A stretch of 64,000 bases of DNA. Origin: Bacillus sp. EAC (GTDB taxonomy: Bacteria > Bacillota > Bacilli > Bacillales > Bacillaceae_G). The stretch is taken from the NCBI RefSeq assembly GCF_002156875.1, contig NZ_NCSY01000012.1, forward strand, positions 1 through 64,000. The letters run 5' to 3'. The position numbers were made by a program, and so were the translations under genes. Every line of letters begins with the position of its first letter. Positions within the stretch are counted from its first letter, which is position 1. This document shows, piece by piece, positions 1 through 10,855 of the stretch. A model generated the notes under the pieces. The model saw only the letters and a list, made by a program, of their open reading frames with translations, did no database searches and was not told where the DNA came from.

Positions 1-119
1 AATCAAGTGATGATAGCGAAGAGGTCACACCCGTTCCCATACCGAACACGGCAGTTAAGCTCTTCAGCGTCGATGGTAGTTGGGGGTTTCCCCCTGTGAG
101 AGTAGAACGTCGCCTGGTT
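1..119 (+). rRNA. rrf: 5S ribosomal RNA
   Basis: The sequence matches the Bacillus 5S rRNA core almost base for base (AGCGAAGAGGTCACACCCG, CCGAACACGG, TTAAGCTCTTCAGCG, GGGGGTTTCCCCCTGTGAGAG). The two ends pair with each other to form helix I with a few G-U pairs, so the gene fills essentially the first 119 bases; the first base or two may lie outside the window. It is presumably the last gene of an rRNA operon entering from the left; no tRNA follows it. Confidence 0.95.
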
Positions 120-124
120 AATTG

Positions 125-157
125 AAAGACATCAGCCTATAAGCTGATGTCTTTTTT
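125..157 (+). terminator. rRNA operon terminator
   Basis: A perfect 12-bp stem (AAAGACATCAGC / GCTGATGTCTTT) with a 6-base loop runs directly into a T tract. It sits five bases after the 5S rRNA and ends the rRNA operon. Confidence 0.92.
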
Positions 158-514
158 GTGTTTTGAAAAATAAGTTGTTACATGTGCCTTAAAATTAGTT
201 TCTGTAATATAAAAAAATTATAGTTAAAAATAAAGAATCCACGACAATCCTGTGGATAAATGGTCAGCCTATGTCATACTGGAATGAACAATCGAACGAA
301 AAAGTTGGCAGTTTGTCTGAGATAAGTACGCTGGTTCTCATGAATATCAATTGTTTATCAATGTTAATTTCTTAATAGATTTGTAAATATGGATCATTCG
401 ATAAGATAATTCACAGAAACTTAAAAAAGAGCTTATGTAATTTAGCTAGTTCATAATATAATGAAAGAGATTGTGATATTTGGAATAAATTCACTGGAAA
501 GTAGAATATAATTA
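158..514. other. Intergenic stretch before the pur promoter
   Basis: AT-rich sequence with no open frame, repeat or hairpin that I can support. It separates the rRNA terminator from the purine operon control region. Confidence 0.5.
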
Positions 515-517
515 GTA

Positions 518-561
518 AAACACGAACATTAAAATATTTTTTTAATAAAACATTCATATTT
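518..561 (+). promoter_or_regulatory. PurR box-like pair upstream of pur operon
   Basis: AAACACGAACATT (518-530) matches the B. subtilis PurBox consensus AWWWCCGAACWWT at 11 of 13 positions, including the CGAAC core. A weaker inverted match (AACATTCATATTT, 549-561) follows after 18 bases, close to the 16-17 base spacing known for PurR box pairs. The pair ends just before the predicted -35 element. The first box is fairly convincing; the second is inferred mainly from spacing. Confidence 0.5.
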
Positions 562-563
562 TG

Positions 564-592
564 TTGAAAAAGTAGCAGTTAATTGTTACTAT
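564..592 (+). promoter_or_regulatory. Predicted sigma-A promoter of pur operon
   Basis: TTGAAA (564-569) and TACTAT (587-592) are separated by 17 bases. Transcription would start near 599, about 15 bases before the guanine aptamer, as expected for a riboswitch leader. Confidence 0.55.
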
Positions 593-614
593 AAGTATAG
601 GAAGTTTAGCAAAA

Positions 615-685
615 CCTCATATAAATTTGGGAATATGGCCCAAAAGTTTCTACCTAGTAACCTTAAATTACTGGACTATGAGGGG
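615..685 (+). ncRNA. Guanine riboswitch aptamer (pur leader)
   Basis: All conserved parts of the purine aptamer are present: P1 closed by CCTCAT/ATGAGG, the ATATGG and AAGTTTCTACC junction segments, and two paired arms. The key pyrimidine in GGACTATG is C (676), which pairs with guanine or hypoxanthine and not with adenine. Ligand binding should favour the downstream terminator and lower pur operon transcription, in addition to PurR control of initiation. Confidence 0.92.
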
Positions 686-718
686 AAGTTAATCACACGT
701 GTACGTTTATTTGTATAC

Positions 719-773
719 GCCTAGGTAGATTATCTTTCTCATCATAGAGATAATACTACTCTAGGCTTTTTTT
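719..773 (+). terminator. Riboswitch expression-platform terminator
   Basis: GCCTAG (719-724) and flanking bases pair with CTAGGC (761-766) through a long imperfect stem (AGATTATCT with AGATAAT), followed by seven Ts. It lies between the guanine aptamer and purE, so it is the conditional terminator of the pur leader. Confidence 0.88.
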
Positions 774-817
774 GTGGAAAAAAATAAAATACAGCAATTT
801 TACTTGGGGGAAAATAG

Positions 818-1303
818 ATGAAACCGGTTGTTGGTGTCATTATGGGGAGTACAAGTGATTGGGAAACAATGAAAAATGCATGTGATGTGTTAGACGAGTT
901 AAAAATAGATTATGAAAAAAAAGTGGTGTCAGCGCATCGTACACCTGATTTAATGTTTGAATATGCAGAGACTGCAAGAGAACGCGGGATTCAAGTAATT
1001 ATTGCAGGAGCAGGTGGAGCTGCTCATTTACCAGGGATGGTAGCAGCTAAAACGACTTTACCTGTAATAGGTGTACCTGTACAATCAAAAGCATTAAATG
1101 GAATGGACTCATTATTATCAATCGTTCAAATGCCAGGTGGAGTACCTGTAGCTACAGTTGCTATTGGAAAAGCAGGTGCGACAAACGCAGGATTACTAGC
1201 AGCGCAAATTATAAGTATTCATAACCAAGAAATATTTGCTGCATTAGAAACACGTCGTGAAAATACAAGAAAACAAGTAACAGAAGGCAGTGAGTTACTA
1301 TGA
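818..1303 (+). CDS. purE: N5-carboxyaminoimidazole ribonucleotide mutase
   Basis: Cytosolic class I PurE, which converts N5-CAIR to CAIR in IMP synthesis, taking the product of PurK, the next gene. The 161-residue length is normal. The phosphate-binding GSTSDW motif (residues 10-15), the SAHRTP segment with catalytic His40 (38-43) and the [10 protein letters not shown] loop (64-73) are all visible. The ATG follows a GGGGG ribosome site. It is the first gene of the twelve-gene purine operon behind the guanine riboswitch and overlaps purK by four bases (ATGA), which suggests translational coupling. Confidence 0.97.
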   Translation: MKPVVGVIMGSTSDWETMKNACDVLDELKIDYEKKVVSAHRTPDLMFEYAETARERGIQVIIAGAGGAAHLPGMVAAKTTLPVIGVPVQSKALNGMDSLLSIVQMPGGVPVATVAIGKAGATNAGLLAAQIISIHNQEIFAALETRRENTRKQVTEGSELL

Positions 1304-2448
1304 ATAAAAAAGTAATCTTACCAGGGCAAACAATTGGCATTATCGGCGGTGGGCAGTTAGGTAGAATGATGGCGCTTTCCGCAAGAGAAATGGGATATAA
1401 AATAGCTGTATTAGATCCAACGCCAAATTCACCTTGTGGTCAAATTGCAGATATAGAGATTACTGCAGAGTACTCAGATTTGAATGCAATAAAACAATTA
1501 GCTGAAGTTAGTGACGTAATAACATATGAATTTGAAAATATTGATGTAGCAGCATTAGAATACCTTGAAAAGAACTCATATTTACCACAAGGTAGTGAGT
1601 TGTTGAAATTAACAAGAAATAGATTAACAGAAAAGACTGCGATTCAAAACATAGATATTCAAGTAGCTCCTTTTCATTTAGTTGAAAATGAAGAACAGTT
1701 TTTTGAAGCAATTTCAATTATTGGTTTACCAGCTGTCTTAAAAACAACAACTGGTGGTTATGATGGAAAAGGACAAATCGTACTAAAATCAAAGGAAGCT
1801 TTTGAGGATGCTTTAAATTTAGTCAAACAGCAGCAATGTATTCTTGAAGGATGGATTCAATTTGAAAAAGAATTGTCAATAATTGTCGCAAGAAATTTGG
1901 ATGGTAACGTATGTACATTCCCTATAGCTGAAAATGTACATATTAATCAAATACTGCACACATCAACTGTTCCTGCAGAGATTACTCAGTCAGTAAAAGA
2001 GAAAGTAGACAAATACGCTGAGAAAATTGCGAGTTCATTTCACTTAGTGGGTGTATTGGCAATCGAGTTGTTCATTACGAATGATGAGCAAATCTATGTA
2101 AATGAATTAGCTCCACGTCCACATAATACGGGACACTATAGTATGAATGCAGCAGAAACGTCTCAGTTTAAACAACATGTTAGAGCAGTTTGTAATCTAC
2201 CATTAGGAAGCACTGATTTATTAAAGCCAGTTGTAATGGTAAATATACTTGGGGAGCATATTGAAGAAGTAATAAATGTAATGCAAGAAGATAGCTCATT
2301 AAATGTCCACCTATACGGTAAAGAAGAAAGTAAAAAAGGCCGTAAAATGGGACATATTAATATAATGGCAAGTTCAACTAAAGAAGCAATGAAAAAAGTA
2401 GAAGATTTAGGAATTTGGAAACAGAATCCGGTGGAGGTTACTCAATGA
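1300..2448 (+). CDS. purK: N5-carboxyaminoimidazole ribonucleotide synthase
   Basis: ATP-grasp enzyme that carboxylates AIR with bicarbonate and ATP to give N5-CAIR for PurE. The 382-residue protein has an N-terminal [12 protein letters not shown] dinucleotide-fold loop (from residue 13), the ATP-grasp segment [11 protein letters not shown] and the C-terminal [13 protein letters not shown] signature. Start and stop codons overlap those of purE and purB in ATGA arrangements. Gene order and length are as in other Bacillaceae, so the call is firm. Confidence 0.97.
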   Translation: MNKKVILPGQTIGIIGGGQLGRMMALSAREMGYKIAVLDPTPNSPCGQIADIEITAEYSDLNAIKQLAEVSDVITYEFENIDVAALEYLEKNSYLPQGSELLKLTRNRLTEKTAIQNIDIQVAPFHLVENEEQFFEAISIIGLPAVLKTTTGGYDGKGQIVLKSKEAFEDALNLVKQQQCILEGWIQFEKELSIIVARNLDGNVCTFPIAENVHINQILHTSTVPAEITQSVKEKVDKYAEKIASSFHLVGVLAIELFITNDEQIYVNELAPRPHNTGHYSMNAAETSQFKQHVRAVCNLPLGSTDLLKPVVMVNILGEHIEEVINVMQEDSSLNVHLYGKEESKKGRKMGHINIMASSTKEAMKKVEDLGIWKQNPVEVTQ

Positions 2449-3740
2449 TAGAACGTTATTCACGCCCAGAGATGGCAGCGATTTGGACAGAAGAAAATAA
2501 ATTTAAAGCGTGGTTAGAAGTTGAAATCTTAGCTTGTGAAGCTTGGGCTGAATTAGGAGATATTCCGAAAGAAGATGTAAATGTATTAAGAGAAAAAGCA
2601 TCATTTGATATCAACAGAATTTATGAAATAGAAAAAGAAACACGTCATGATGTAGTAGCATTTACTCGCGCAGTGTCAGAAACACTTGGTGAAGAACGTA
2701 AATGGGTTCATTACGGTTTAACTTCAACAGATGTTGTAGATACAGCTCTTTCATACTTATTACGTCAATCAAATGACATTTTATTAAACGACTTAGAGAA
2801 TTTTATTGGAATTCTTGAAAATAAAGCGAAAGAACATAAATATACAGTAATGATGGGACGTACTCACGGGGTACATGCTGAACCAACAACATTTGGTTTA
2901 AAACTTGCTCTTTGGACAGAGGAAATGAAACGTAATCTTGAGCGTTTTAAACAGGCAACTGAAAGTGTTCGTGTTGGGAAAATTTCTGGGGCTGTTGGAA
3001 CATACGCAAATATCCCTCCATTTGTAGAAGAATTCGTTTGTGAGAAGTTAGGACTTCAAGCAGCTCCTATTTCAACACAAACATTACAACGTGATCGTCA
3101 TGCTCATTACATGGCAACATTATCCTTAATTGCAACCTCAATTGAGAAGTTTGCAACTGAAGTTCGTGGATTACAAAAAAGTGAAACTCGCGAAGTAGAA
3201 GAATTCTTTGCAAAAGGCCAAAAAGGTTCATCTGCAATGCCTCATAAGCGTAATCCAATTGGTTCTGAAAATATGACTGGATTAGCACGTGTAATTAGAG
3301 GGCATATGATCACTGCATACGAAAATGTGTCACTCTGGCATGAAAGAGATATCTCACATTCATCAGCGGAAAGAATTATCTTACCTGATGCAACAATTCT
3401 TTTAAACTATATGTTAAATCGTTTTGGAAATATCATTAAAAATCTTACGGTGTTCCCAGAGAATATGAAACGCAACATGGATCGAACATATGGATTAATT
3501 TATTCTCAACGCGTACTTCTAGCATTAATTGAAAAAGGTATGTCACGTGAAGAAGCGTACGATACAGTTCAACCAAAAGCAATGGAAGCATGGGAGACAC
3601 AAGTGCAATTTAAAGAACTTGTTGAAGCAGAAGAAAAAATCAATTCTTTATTATCACAGGAAGAAATTGATGATTGCTTCGACTATAGCTACCATTTAAG
3701 TCAAGTAGATACAATCTTTGAACGCTTAGGTTTGAATTAA
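2445..3740 (+). CDS. purB: Adenylosuccinate lyase
   Basis: Fumarase/aspartase-superfamily lyase acting twice in purine synthesis: on SAICAR in the IMP pathway and on adenylosuccinate in AMP formation. I start it at [10 protein letters not shown] because this ATG overlaps the purK stop and has GGAGG nine bases upstream; an in-frame start 30 bases earlier would only add a stretch lying inside purK. The result is 431 residues, the usual size. The family signature [11 protein letters not shown] is at about residues 261-271. A hairpin separates it from purC. Confidence 0.96.
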   Translation: MIERYSRPEMAAIWTEENKFKAWLEVEILACEAWAELGDIPKEDVNVLREKASFDINRIYEIEKETRHDVVAFTRAVSETLGEERKWVHYGLTSTDVVDTALSYLLRQSNDILLNDLENFIGILENKAKEHKYTVMMGRTHGVHAEPTTFGLKLALWTEEMKRNLERFKQATESVRVGKISGAVGTYANIPPFVEEFVCEKLGLQAAPISTQTLQRDRHAHYMATLSLIATSIEKFATEVRGLQKSETREVEEFFAKGQKGSSAMPHKRNPIGSENMTGLARVIRGHMITAYENVSLWHERDISHSSAERIILPDATILLNYMLNRFGNIIKNLTVFPENMKRNMDRTYGLIYSQRVLLALIEKGMSREEAYDTVQPKAMEAWETQVQFKELVEAEEKINSLLSQEEIDDCFDYSYHLSQVDTIFERLGLN

Positions 3741-3755
3741 GAATCAAAATAATTC

Positions 3756-3798
3756 ATTTGGCTAAAGCTTCAATAAAGATAGAGAACTTTAGCCAAAT
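3756..3798 (+). other. Perfect hairpin between purB and purC
   Basis: A 12-bp perfect stem (ATTTGGCTAAAG / CTTTAGCCAAAT) encloses a 19-base loop. No T tract follows, so it does not look like a classic terminator; an mRNA-processing or stabilising element within the operon is a possible reading. Confidence 0.65.
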
Positions 3799-3866
3799 AA
3801 ATTAATGAATGAGCAAGCTAAATTTTTATTGTGTGTTTATATGAGGATATGGGAGGCATTGTTGAC

Positions 3867-4589
3867 ATGGTAGAGCAAGAAATGTTGTATGAGGGAAAAG
3901 CAAAAAGAATCTTTTCTACAGATAATCCTGAAATAGTAAGAGTGGAATATAAGGATTCAGCAACAGCTTTTAACGGGGAAAAGAAAGCAGAAATCGCTGG
4001 AAAAGGTCGTTTAAATAATGCTATTACTAGTTTACTATTTTCAAAGTTAATGGAAACAGGTATTGAAACTCATTTCGTAGAAAAAACATCAGATCTTGAA
4101 CAACTAGTTAAGCGAGTAACGATTGTACCTATAGAAGTAGTTGTACGTAATATTGTCGCTGGAAGCCTGTCGAAACGAATGGGTTTAGATGAAGGGGCTG
4201 AGTTAGTTAAACCAATCATTGAATTCTATTACAAACGTGACGATTTAGGTGATCCGATTATAAATGAAGACCATATTGCAGCACTTAAACTAGCAACAAC
4301 AAAAGATCTTGAAATAATTAGAGAAATTGCTCTCCGTGTAAACGATGTACTAGTTGTTCATTTTAATGAATGCAATGTTCGATTAGTCGATTTTAAATTA
4401 GAATTTGGTAAGTTAAATGATGGCACAATTTTATTAGCAGATGAGATATCACCAGATACATGCCGATTATGGGATAAAGAGACAAATGCAAAATTTGATA
4501 AAGACGTGTTCCGTAGAGATTTAGGTAACTTAACAGATGGATACGAAGAAATTTTAAAACGCTTAGGGGGATTATCATGTTCAAAGTAA
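3867..4589 (+). CDS. purC: SAICAR synthetase
   Basis: Phosphoribosylaminoimidazole-succinocarboxamide synthase, which joins CAIR and aspartate with ATP. Typical motifs are LYEGKAKRIF near the N-terminus, YKDSATAFNGEKK, RNIVAGSLSKR and DEISPDTCRLWD. The start at MVEQEMLYEGK is chosen because GGGAGG lies ten bases upstream; the longer frame from 3831 would place that site inside the coding region. The 240-residue length is normal. Its 3' end overlaps purS by 13 bases. Confidence 0.96.
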   Translation: MVEQEMLYEGKAKRIFSTDNPEIVRVEYKDSATAFNGEKKAEIAGKGRLNNAITSLLFSKLMETGIETHFVEKTSDLEQLVKRVTIVPIEVVVRNIVAGSLSKRMGLDEGAELVKPIIEFYYKRDDLGDPIINEDHIAALKLATTKDLEIIREIALRVNDVLVVHFNECNVRLVDFKLEFGKLNDGTILLADEISPDTCRLWDKETNAKFDKDVFRRDLGNLTDGYEEILKRLGGLSCSK

Positions 4590-4831
4590 GAGTGTTCGTT
4601 ACATTAAGAGAAAGTGTTTTAGATCCACAAGGAAACGCAGTGAAAAACGCACTTCATAGCATGAATTTTAGCGAAGTACAAGATGTTCGTATCGGAAAAT
4701 ATATGGAATTACTGATTGATAAAAATGTTGCAGATTTAGATGCTTCAGTTAAAGAAATGTGTGAAAAATTATTAGCAAACATCGTAATTGAAGATTACCG
4801 TTATGAGGTAGAGGAGGTAGTCGCACAGTGA
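4577..4831 (+). CDS. purS: FGAM synthase subunit PurS
   Basis: Small 84-residue subunit of the three-part formylglycinamidine ribonucleotide synthase of Gram-positive bacteria; in the family a PurS dimer bridges PurL and the PurQ amidotransferase. The [19 protein letters not shown] start and the GKYMELLID strand are typical. It begins inside the end of purC and its stop overlaps the purQ ATG (GTGAAG region), so the three subunit genes purS, purQ and purL are tightly coupled. Confidence 0.96.
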   Translation: MFKVRVFVTLRESVLDPQGNAVKNALHSMNFSEVQDVRIGKYMELLIDKNVADLDASVKEMCEKLLANIVIEDYRYEVEEVVAQ

Positions 4832-5511
4832 AGTTTGCAGTAATTGTGTTCCCAGGATCAAATTGTGATGTAGATATGTATCATGCAATAAAAGATGAAT
4901 TAGGCGAAGAAGTAGAATACGTTTGGCATGATTCAACTAATTTAGATGAATTTGACGGTATTTTATTGCCAGGTGGTTTTTCATATGGTGATTACTTACG
5001 TTCTGGCGCAATTGCAGGTTTTGCCAATGTGATGGAAGCAGTAAAAAAAGCTGCTACAGAAGGAAAGCCAGTATTTGGAGTATGTAATGGATTCCAAATC
5101 TTAACAGAAGCTGGTCTTTTACCAGGTACACTTAGACGTAATGAAAAACTTAAGTTTATGTGTCGCCAAGTTGAACTAGTTGTTGAAAACAATGAATCAA
5201 TGTTTACTACTGGCTATGAAAAAGGTCAAGTAATTACTGTACCAATTGCACATGGTGAAGGAAATTACTATTGTGATCAAGAAACATATGAATCTCTTAA
5301 AAATAATAATCAGATTATTTTCCGTTATCGAAATAATCCGAATGGCAGTTTAGATGATATTGCAGGAATTGTAAACGAAAAAGGAAATGTTTTAGGAATG
5401 ATGCCACATCCTGAACGTGCTGTTGATACACTTTTAGGAAGTGCGGATGGACTTCAACTATTTCGTTCGATTGTAAGAAACTGGAGGGAAAATCATGTCG
5501 TTACTTCTTGA
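4828..5511 (+). CDS. purQ: FGAM synthase glutaminase subunit PurQ
   Basis: Class I glutamine amidotransferase that supplies ammonia to PurL. The start codon is GTG at 4828, overlapping the purS stop. The nucleophile Cys86 lies in FGVCNGFQ, and the His/Glu pair is in MPHPERA near the C-terminus. The 227-residue length is standard. The gene overlaps purL by 17 bases. Confidence 0.96.
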   Translation: MKFAVIVFPGSNCDVDMYHAIKDELGEEVEYVWHDSTNLDEFDGILLPGGFSYGDYLRSGAIAGFANVMEAVKKAATEGKPVFGVCNGFQILTEAGLLPGTLRRNEKLKFMCRQVELVVENNESMFTTGYEKGQVITVPIAHGEGNYYCDQETYESLKNNNQIIFRYRNNPNGSLDDIAGIVNEKGNVLGMMPHPERAVDTLLGSADGLQLFRSIVRNWRENHVVTS

Positions 5512-7714
5512 GCCAAACCCAATGCAAATTGAAAATGATAGAATTTATGCCACTATGGGCTTATCAGATGAAGAGTTTAATCTAATAAAATCAATTATTG
5601 GACGCGCGCCAAATTATACTGAGCTTGGATTATTCTCAGTAATGTGGTCGGAACATTGTAGTTATAAAAACTCTAAACCTCTTTTACGTAAGTTCCCTAC
5701 AAATGGAGAACATGTGTTACAAGGACCAGGTGAAGGTGCTGGTATTGTTGATATAGGTGATGAGCAGGCTGTTGTTTTTAAAATCGAAAGTCATAATCAC
5801 CCATCAGCAATTGAACCATACCAAGGGGCAGCTACTGGTGTAGGTGGAATAATTCGCGATGTATTTTCAATGGGTGCTCGTCCTGTAGCACTTTTAAATT
5901 CTTTACGATTTGGTGAGTTAGAAACTCCAAGAGTAAAGTATTTATTTGAAGAAGTAGTAGCAGGAATTGCAGGTTATGGAAACTGTATTGGTATTCCAAC
6001 CGTTGGTGGAGAAGTTAATTTTGATCCTTGTTATGAAGGTAATCCTTTAGTTAATGCAATGTGTGTTGGATTAATTAATCATAAAGATATTAAAAAAGGT
6101 CAGGCACATGGTGCTGGTAATACTGTAATGTACGTTGGTGCATCTACTGGTCGTGATGGAATTCACGGAGCAACATTTGCTTCTGAAGAATTGTCAGATG
6201 CATCAGAAGAGAAGCGTCCAGCAGTTCAAGTAGGTGACCCATTTATGGAAAAATTACTACTTGAAGCTTGTTTGGAGGTTGTTCAAAACGATGCGCTTGT
6301 TGGCATTCAAGATATGGGTGCGGCTGGTTTAACTTCTTCATCTGCAGAAATGGCATCAAAAGCAGGTATGGGAATTGAGATGAATCTTGATCTAATTCCT
6401 CAACGTGAAGCGGGAATGACTGCATACGAAATGATGTTATCAGAATCTCAAGAGCGTATGTTATTAGTTGTTGAAAAAGGAAGAGAGCATGAAATCGTAG
6501 AGTTATTTGAGAAATATGATTTACATGCAGTTTCTGTTGGTCATGTAACTGATGACAAAATGCTTCGTCTAATTCATAAAGGTGAAGTAGTTGCAGAATT
6601 ACCAGTTGATGCACTAGCAGAAGAAGCGCCAGTTTATCATAAACCATCTAGTGAACCAGCTTACTTCGGTGAATTCCAATCGATGGAAAATTATGTTCCT
6701 GAAATGAAAGATACAAAAGAAACTTTAAAGCAATTACTTTCGCAGCCTACAATCGCAAGTAAAGAGTGGGTTTACGGACAGTATGATTATATGGTTAGAA
6801 CAAACACGGTTGTTGCACCAGGTTCAGATGCAGCGGTCATTCGAATTCGTGATACGAAAAAAGCACTTGCTATGACAACTGATTGTAATGCTCGTTACTT
6901 ATATTTAGATCCAGAAGTTGGTGGGAAAATCGCAGTAGCAGAAGCAGCTCGTAATATTATTTGCTCGGGTGCTCGTCCACTTGCAATCACTGACTGTCTA
7001 AATTTTGGTAACCCAGAAAAGCCTGAAATCTTCTGGCAGTTAGAAAAAGCAACAGATGGAATGAGTGAAGCGTGTAATGTATTAAGCACACCTGTTATTG
7101 GTGGAAACGTATCACTTTATAACGAAACAAATGGTGAAGCAGTTTATCCAACTCCAGTAGTTGGGATGGTCGGATTAATTGAAGATACGGATCATATTAC
7201 GACACAAAATTTTAAAACTCCTGGTGATTTAATTTATGTAATTGGTGAAACGAAAGCTGAATTTGGTGGTAGCGAATTACAGAAATTATTAAATGGAAAA
7301 ATCTTTGGTAAAGCACCAAGTATTAATTTATCTATTGAAAAAAATCGTCAAGAGCAAATTCTTTCTGCAATACAAGCAGGTGTAGTTACTTCTGCACATG
7401 ACATTTCAGAAGGTGGTCTTGGTGTTGCGGTTGCTGAAAGCACATTTGGTCCAACTGAAATTGGAGCAGCTATTACAATCGAAGGTAACGAGGTTATTGC
7501 ATTATTTAGTGAAACTCAATCTCGCTTCTTACTTTCTGTTAAACCAGAACATAAAGAACAATTTGAAGCAATGGTCGATGCAAAATTAATCGGGACAGTT
7601 ACAGAAGAGACTTCAGTGACAATACGCAATGAAAAAAATGAAACAGTACTTCACGCAACAGTAGAAGAATTAAAACACGCTTGGAAAGAGGCGATCCCAT
7701 GCTTGCTGAAATAA
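5495..7714 (+). CDS. purL: FGAM synthase large subunit PurL
   Basis: Catalytic subunit (739 residues, the short Gram-positive form) of formylglycinamidine ribonucleotide synthase, which makes FGAM from FGAR, ATP and ammonia delivered by PurQ. Two repeated PurM/PurL-type domains are present; the first carries the [17 protein letters not shown] segment and GGIIRD, the second [18 protein letters not shown]. The GGAGG before its ATG lies within the end of purQ. It overlaps purF by 16 bases. Confidence 0.97.
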   Translation: MSLLLEPNPMQIENDRIYATMGLSDEEFNLIKSIIGRAPNYTELGLFSVMWSEHCSYKNSKPLLRKFPTNGEHVLQGPGEGAGIVDIGDEQAVVFKIESHNHPSAIEPYQGAATGVGGIIRDVFSMGARPVALLNSLRFGELETPRVKYLFEEVVAGIAGYGNCIGIPTVGGEVNFDPCYEGNPLVNAMCVGLINHKDIKKGQAHGAGNTVMYVGASTGRDGIHGATFASEELSDASEEKRPAVQVGDPFMEKLLLEACLEVVQNDALVGIQDMGAAGLTSSSAEMASKAGMGIEMNLDLIPQREAGMTAYEMMLSESQERMLLVVEKGREHEIVELFEKYDLHAVSVGHVTDDKMLRLIHKGEVVAELPVDALAEEAPVYHKPSSEPAYFGEFQSMENYVPEMKDTKETLKQLLSQPTIASKEWVYGQYDYMVRTNTVVAPGSDAAVIRIRDTKKALAMTTDCNARYLYLDPEVGGKIAVAEAARNIICSGARPLAITDCLNFGNPEKPEIFWQLEKATDGMSEACNVLSTPVIGGNVSLYNETNGEAVYPTPVVGMVGLIEDTDHITTQNFKTPGDLIYVIGETKAEFGGSELQKLLNGKIFGKAPSINLSIEKNRQEQILSAIQAGVVTSAHDISEGGLGVAVAESTFGPTEIGAAITIEGNEVIALFSETQSRFLLSVKPEHKEQFEAMVDAKLIGTVTEETSVTIRNEKNETVLHATVEELKHAWKEAIPCLLK

Positions 7715-9111
7715 AAGGACTAAATGAAGAGTGTGGAATTTTTGGGATTTGGGGGCATACAGATGCTGCCCAAATTTCCTACTATGGTCTTCATAGCTTG
7801 CAACATAGAGGGCAAGAAGGCGCAGGTATTGTTGTCACTGACGGAAATAAACTTGAAGGTGCAAAAGGTGAAGGCTTAGTTGCAGAAGTCTTTAGTAAAG
7901 GTCAATTAAATGATTTGCACGGGAAAGCAGCTATCGGCCATGTCCGTTATCCAACTGCTGGCGGCAGAGGTTATGAAAATGTTCAGCCACTTTTATTTCA
8001 TTCGCATACAGGAAGCATTGCACTTGCTCATAATGGGAATTTAGTAAATGCATCAAGATTGCGTAAAGATTTAGAAATGCAAGGTAGTATTTTTCAAACA
8101 ACATCAGATACAGAAGTACTTGCACATTTAATCAAACGAAATGGATCTGCACCGTTAAAAGATTGCATTAAAGCATCTTTAAATATGATTAAAGGAGCAT
8201 TCGCTTACTTAGTATTAACAGAAGATGCAATGTATGTTGCGCTTGATCCAAATGGATTTAGACCTTTAGCTTTAGCTAAGATGGGTGATGCGTATGTAGT
8301 TGCTTCAGAGACTTGTGCATTTGATGTAGTTGGTGCGAAATATATCCGTGATATCAATCCTGGGGAGTTACTTATTATTTCTGATAATGGAATTGAAACG
8401 GATCAATTTACATCGACAGTCGATCATACGATTTGTAGTATGGAGTATATTTACTTTTCACGTCCAGACAGCAATATAGATAATATCAATGTCCATGCTG
8501 CTCGTAAAAATATGGGGCGAGTTTTAGCAAATGAAGCTCCAGTTGAAGCAGATGTTGTTATAGGGGTTCCTGATTCTAGTATTTCAGCGGCAATTGGATA
8601 TGCTGAAGAATCTGGTATTCCATATGAAATTGGTTTAATTAAAAATCGATATGTGGGTCGTACGTTTATTCAACCTTCCCAGGAACTACGTGAACAAGGT
8701 GTAAAAATGAAACTTTCTCCAGTACGTTCAATCGTCGAAGGTAAACGTGTTGTAATGGTGGATGATTCAATTGTTCGTGGTACAACAAGCAGAAGAATTG
8801 TACAAATGCTTCGTGACGCTGGTGCGAGTGAAGTTCATGTTCGTATTGGTGCACCACCAATTAAAAATCCTTGCTACTACGGAATTGATACATCGACTAG
8901 AGAAGAATTAATTGCAGCTTCTAAAACAGTTGAAGAGATGTGTCAAGAAATTGGGGCAGACACTTTGGAATTTATTAGTTTAGAAGGGTTATTAGGTGCG
9001 ATTGGCAGAAAACATGCTAGTCCTAATAGAGGCCAATGTACGGCGTGTTTTACAGGTTGTTATCCTACAGTAATCTATGATGAAAATGAGTTAGTACATT
9101 CTCATAATTAA
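7699..9111 (+). CDS. purF: Amidophosphoribosyltransferase
   Basis: First committed enzyme of purine synthesis, which makes phosphoribosylamine from PRPP and glutamine. The start at [12 protein letters not shown] is chosen over an in-frame ATG 18 bases earlier because it reproduces the known Bacillus N-terminus: an 11-residue propeptide that is removed to expose catalytic Cys12. The PRPP-binding loop [14 protein letters not shown] and C-terminal cysteines ([12 protein letters not shown]) that hold the oxygen-sensitive Fe-S cluster in B. subtilis are present. The protein has 470 residues. A terminator-like hairpin follows before purM. Confidence 0.97.
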   Translation: MLAEIKGLNEECGIFGIWGHTDAAQISYYGLHSLQHRGQEGAGIVVTDGNKLEGAKGEGLVAEVFSKGQLNDLHGKAAIGHVRYPTAGGRGYENVQPLLFHSHTGSIALAHNGNLVNASRLRKDLEMQGSIFQTTSDTEVLAHLIKRNGSAPLKDCIKASLNMIKGAFAYLVLTEDAMYVALDPNGFRPLALAKMGDAYVVASETCAFDVVGAKYIRDINPGELLIISDNGIETDQFTSTVDHTICSMEYIYFSRPDSNIDNINVHAARKNMGRVLANEAPVEADVVIGVPDSSISAAIGYAEESGIPYEIGLIKNRYVGRTFIQPSQELREQGVKMKLSPVRSIVEGKRVVMVDDSIVRGTTSRRIVQMLRDAGASEVHVRIGAPPIKNPCYYGIDTSTREELIAASKTVEEMCQEIGADTLEFISLEGLLGAIGRKHASPNRGQCTACFTGCYPTVIYDENELVHSHN

Positions 9112-9132
9112 ATAAAGACAAGTCATAAAAAT

Positions 9133-9164
9133 AGAGGCGGCGAGCAAATGTCGTCGTCTCTTTT
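9133..9164 (+). terminator. Terminator-like hairpin between purF and purM
   Basis: AGAGGCGGCGA (9133-9143) pairs over 11 bp, including two G-U pairs, with TCGTCGTCTCT (9151-9161), followed by four Ts in total. The short T tract suggests partial termination or a polarity element rather than the end of the operon, since purM continues with the same orientation 40 bases later. Confidence 0.55.
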
Positions 9165-9201
9165 GAATTAATTCACGAGAAACGGAAGGGGAAATCATCA
9201 C

Positions 9202-10242
9202 ATGGCGAATGCATATAAACAAGCCGGAGTAGATATTGAAGCCGGTTATGAAGCAGTGAACAGAATGAAAAAACACGTTCAAAAAACAATGCGTCAAGAA
9301 GTACTTGGTGGTTTAGGTGGATTTGGAGGAATGTTCGATTTATCCAAATTCAATCATAAGGAACCGGTTCTTGTATCAGGAACAGACGGAGTTGGAACTA
9401 AATTAAAATTGGCTTTCCAAATGGACCGTCACGATACGATTGGCATTGATGCAGTCGCGATGTGTGTGAATGATATTGTAGTTCAAGGAGCAGAACCATT
9501 ATTTTTCCTAGATTACTTAGCGGTTGGAAAAGCGGTACCTGAACGTATTGAACAGATCGTTAAAGGTGTATCGGAAGGCTGTATACAAGCAGGTTGCTCA
9601 CTAATTGGTGGAGAAACTGCAGAAATGCCAGGTATGTATCCTGAAAATGAGTATGATATTGCTGGATTTGCAGTTGGTATTGCAGATAAATCAAAACTAG
9701 TAACAGGACAAGACATTCAAGAAGGAAATATTTTATTAGGAATTTCTTCAAACGGAATTCATAGTAATGGTTATTCTTTAGTTCGTAAAGTGTTGTTAGA
9801 AAAGGGCGGATTAACACTTGATCAACATATTGACAAACTAGGGCATACGTTAGGCGAAGAACTACTTCGTCCAACTAAAATCTATGTAAAACCGATCTTA
9901 AACGTACTTAAAAACTTTGATGTAAAAGGGATGGCTCACATTACTGGTGGAGGCTTTATTGAAAATATTCCGAGAATGCTTCCAGAAGGTATAGGTGCAG
10001 AAATCGATTATGGTTCTTGGCCAATTCAACCAATTTTTGATTTGTTAGAAGAAATCGGTGAACTTAAACGAGAAGAAATGTTTAATATTTTTAATATGGG
10101 AATTGGAATGGTTCTTGCGATTCGTGAAGAGAATTTACATGACATTATTAACCTATTAGAAAAAGACGGAGAAAAAGTATTTATTATCGGAAGAACGACT
10201 TCAGGTGAAGGAGTCACTTTTGGTGGAGGTTCTCTGGAATGA
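9202..10242 (+). CDS. purM: AIR synthetase
   Basis: Phosphoribosylformylglycinamidine cyclo-ligase, which closes the imidazole ring from FGAM with ATP. The 346-residue protein starts [19 protein letters not shown], carries [13 protein letters not shown] and the glycine-rich [11 protein letters not shown] segment, all typical of PurM. The ATG is preceded by GGAAGGGG. It overlaps purN by four bases. Confidence 0.97.
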   Translation: MANAYKQAGVDIEAGYEAVNRMKKHVQKTMRQEVLGGLGGFGGMFDLSKFNHKEPVLVSGTDGVGTKLKLAFQMDRHDTIGIDAVAMCVNDIVVQGAEPLFFLDYLAVGKAVPERIEQIVKGVSEGCIQAGCSLIGGETAEMPGMYPENEYDIAGFAVGIADKSKLVTGQDIQEGNILLGISSNGIHSNGYSLVRKVLLEKGGLTLDQHIDKLGHTLGEELLRPTKIYVKPILNVLKNFDVKGMAHITGGGFIENIPRMLPEGIGAEIDYGSWPIQPIFDLLEEIGELKREEMFNIFNMGIGMVLAIREENLHDIINLLEKDGEKVFIIGRTTSGEGVTFGGGSLE

Positions 10243-10805
10243 AGAAAATTGCCGTATTTGCTTCAGGAAATGGGAGCAACTTTCAAGCAATTCTTGATGC
10301 AACTAAGAGTGGGGAAATGAATGCCTCGATGCAATTGCTAGTATGCGATCGCCCAAATGCATATTGTATTGAGAGAGCAAGACAAGCTGGAATTCCCTCG
10401 TTTGTGTTTTCTGCAAAAAATTATGAATCAAAAAAACAATACGAAACTGAAGTTATTGCTCATCTTAAAGAGCTAAATGTCGAATTTATCATTTTAGCAG
10501 GTTATATGAGATTAATTGGTCCGACAATTTTAGACGCATTTCCCGGGAAAATCGTTAATATTCATCCTTCATTTCTACCATTATTTCCTGGAAAAGACGC
10601 AATCGGTCAAGCTCTGCAAGCTGGTGTCGAATCAACAGGTGTAACGGTTCATTTTGTTGATGAAGGAATGGATACTGGTCCAATTATTGCTCAAGAAAAA
10701 ATTCTCATTGAAAATGGGGACTCAAAAGAATCGCTAGAACGAAAAGTCCATGAAGTTGAACATGTTTTATATGTAAATACATTAAAAAAATTATTTAATA
10801 ATTAG
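10239..10805 (+). CDS. purN: GAR transformylase (folate-dependent)
   Basis: Phosphoribosylglycinamide formyltransferase, which uses 10-formyltetrahydrofolate. The [11 protein letters not shown] phosphate loop, [12 protein letters not shown] with the catalytic Asn and His, and [13 protein letters not shown] with the catalytic Asp are present. The length of 188 residues is normal. It overlaps the purM stop; purH follows after 50 bases. Confidence 0.96.
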   Translation: MKKIAVFASGNGSNFQAILDATKSGEMNASMQLLVCDRPNAYCIERARQAGIPSFVFSAKNYESKKQYETEVIAHLKELNVEFIILAGYMRLIGPTILDAFPGKIVNIHPSFLPLFPGKDAIGQALQAGVESTGVTVHFVDEGMDTGPIIAQEKILIENGDSKESLERKVHEVEHVLYVNTLKKLFNN

Positions 10806-10855
10806 AATTAATTAGTGATAGATAACATGAATTCTTACAGTTGGGGGCAAAGAAC

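Noticed and set aside
6243-6647. 134-codon antisense open frame in purL
   Set aside because: A shadow of purL's codon pattern; low-complexity Leu/Gln/His composition and no ribosome site. The same holds for the antisense frames in purH, pcrA, ligA and gabT.
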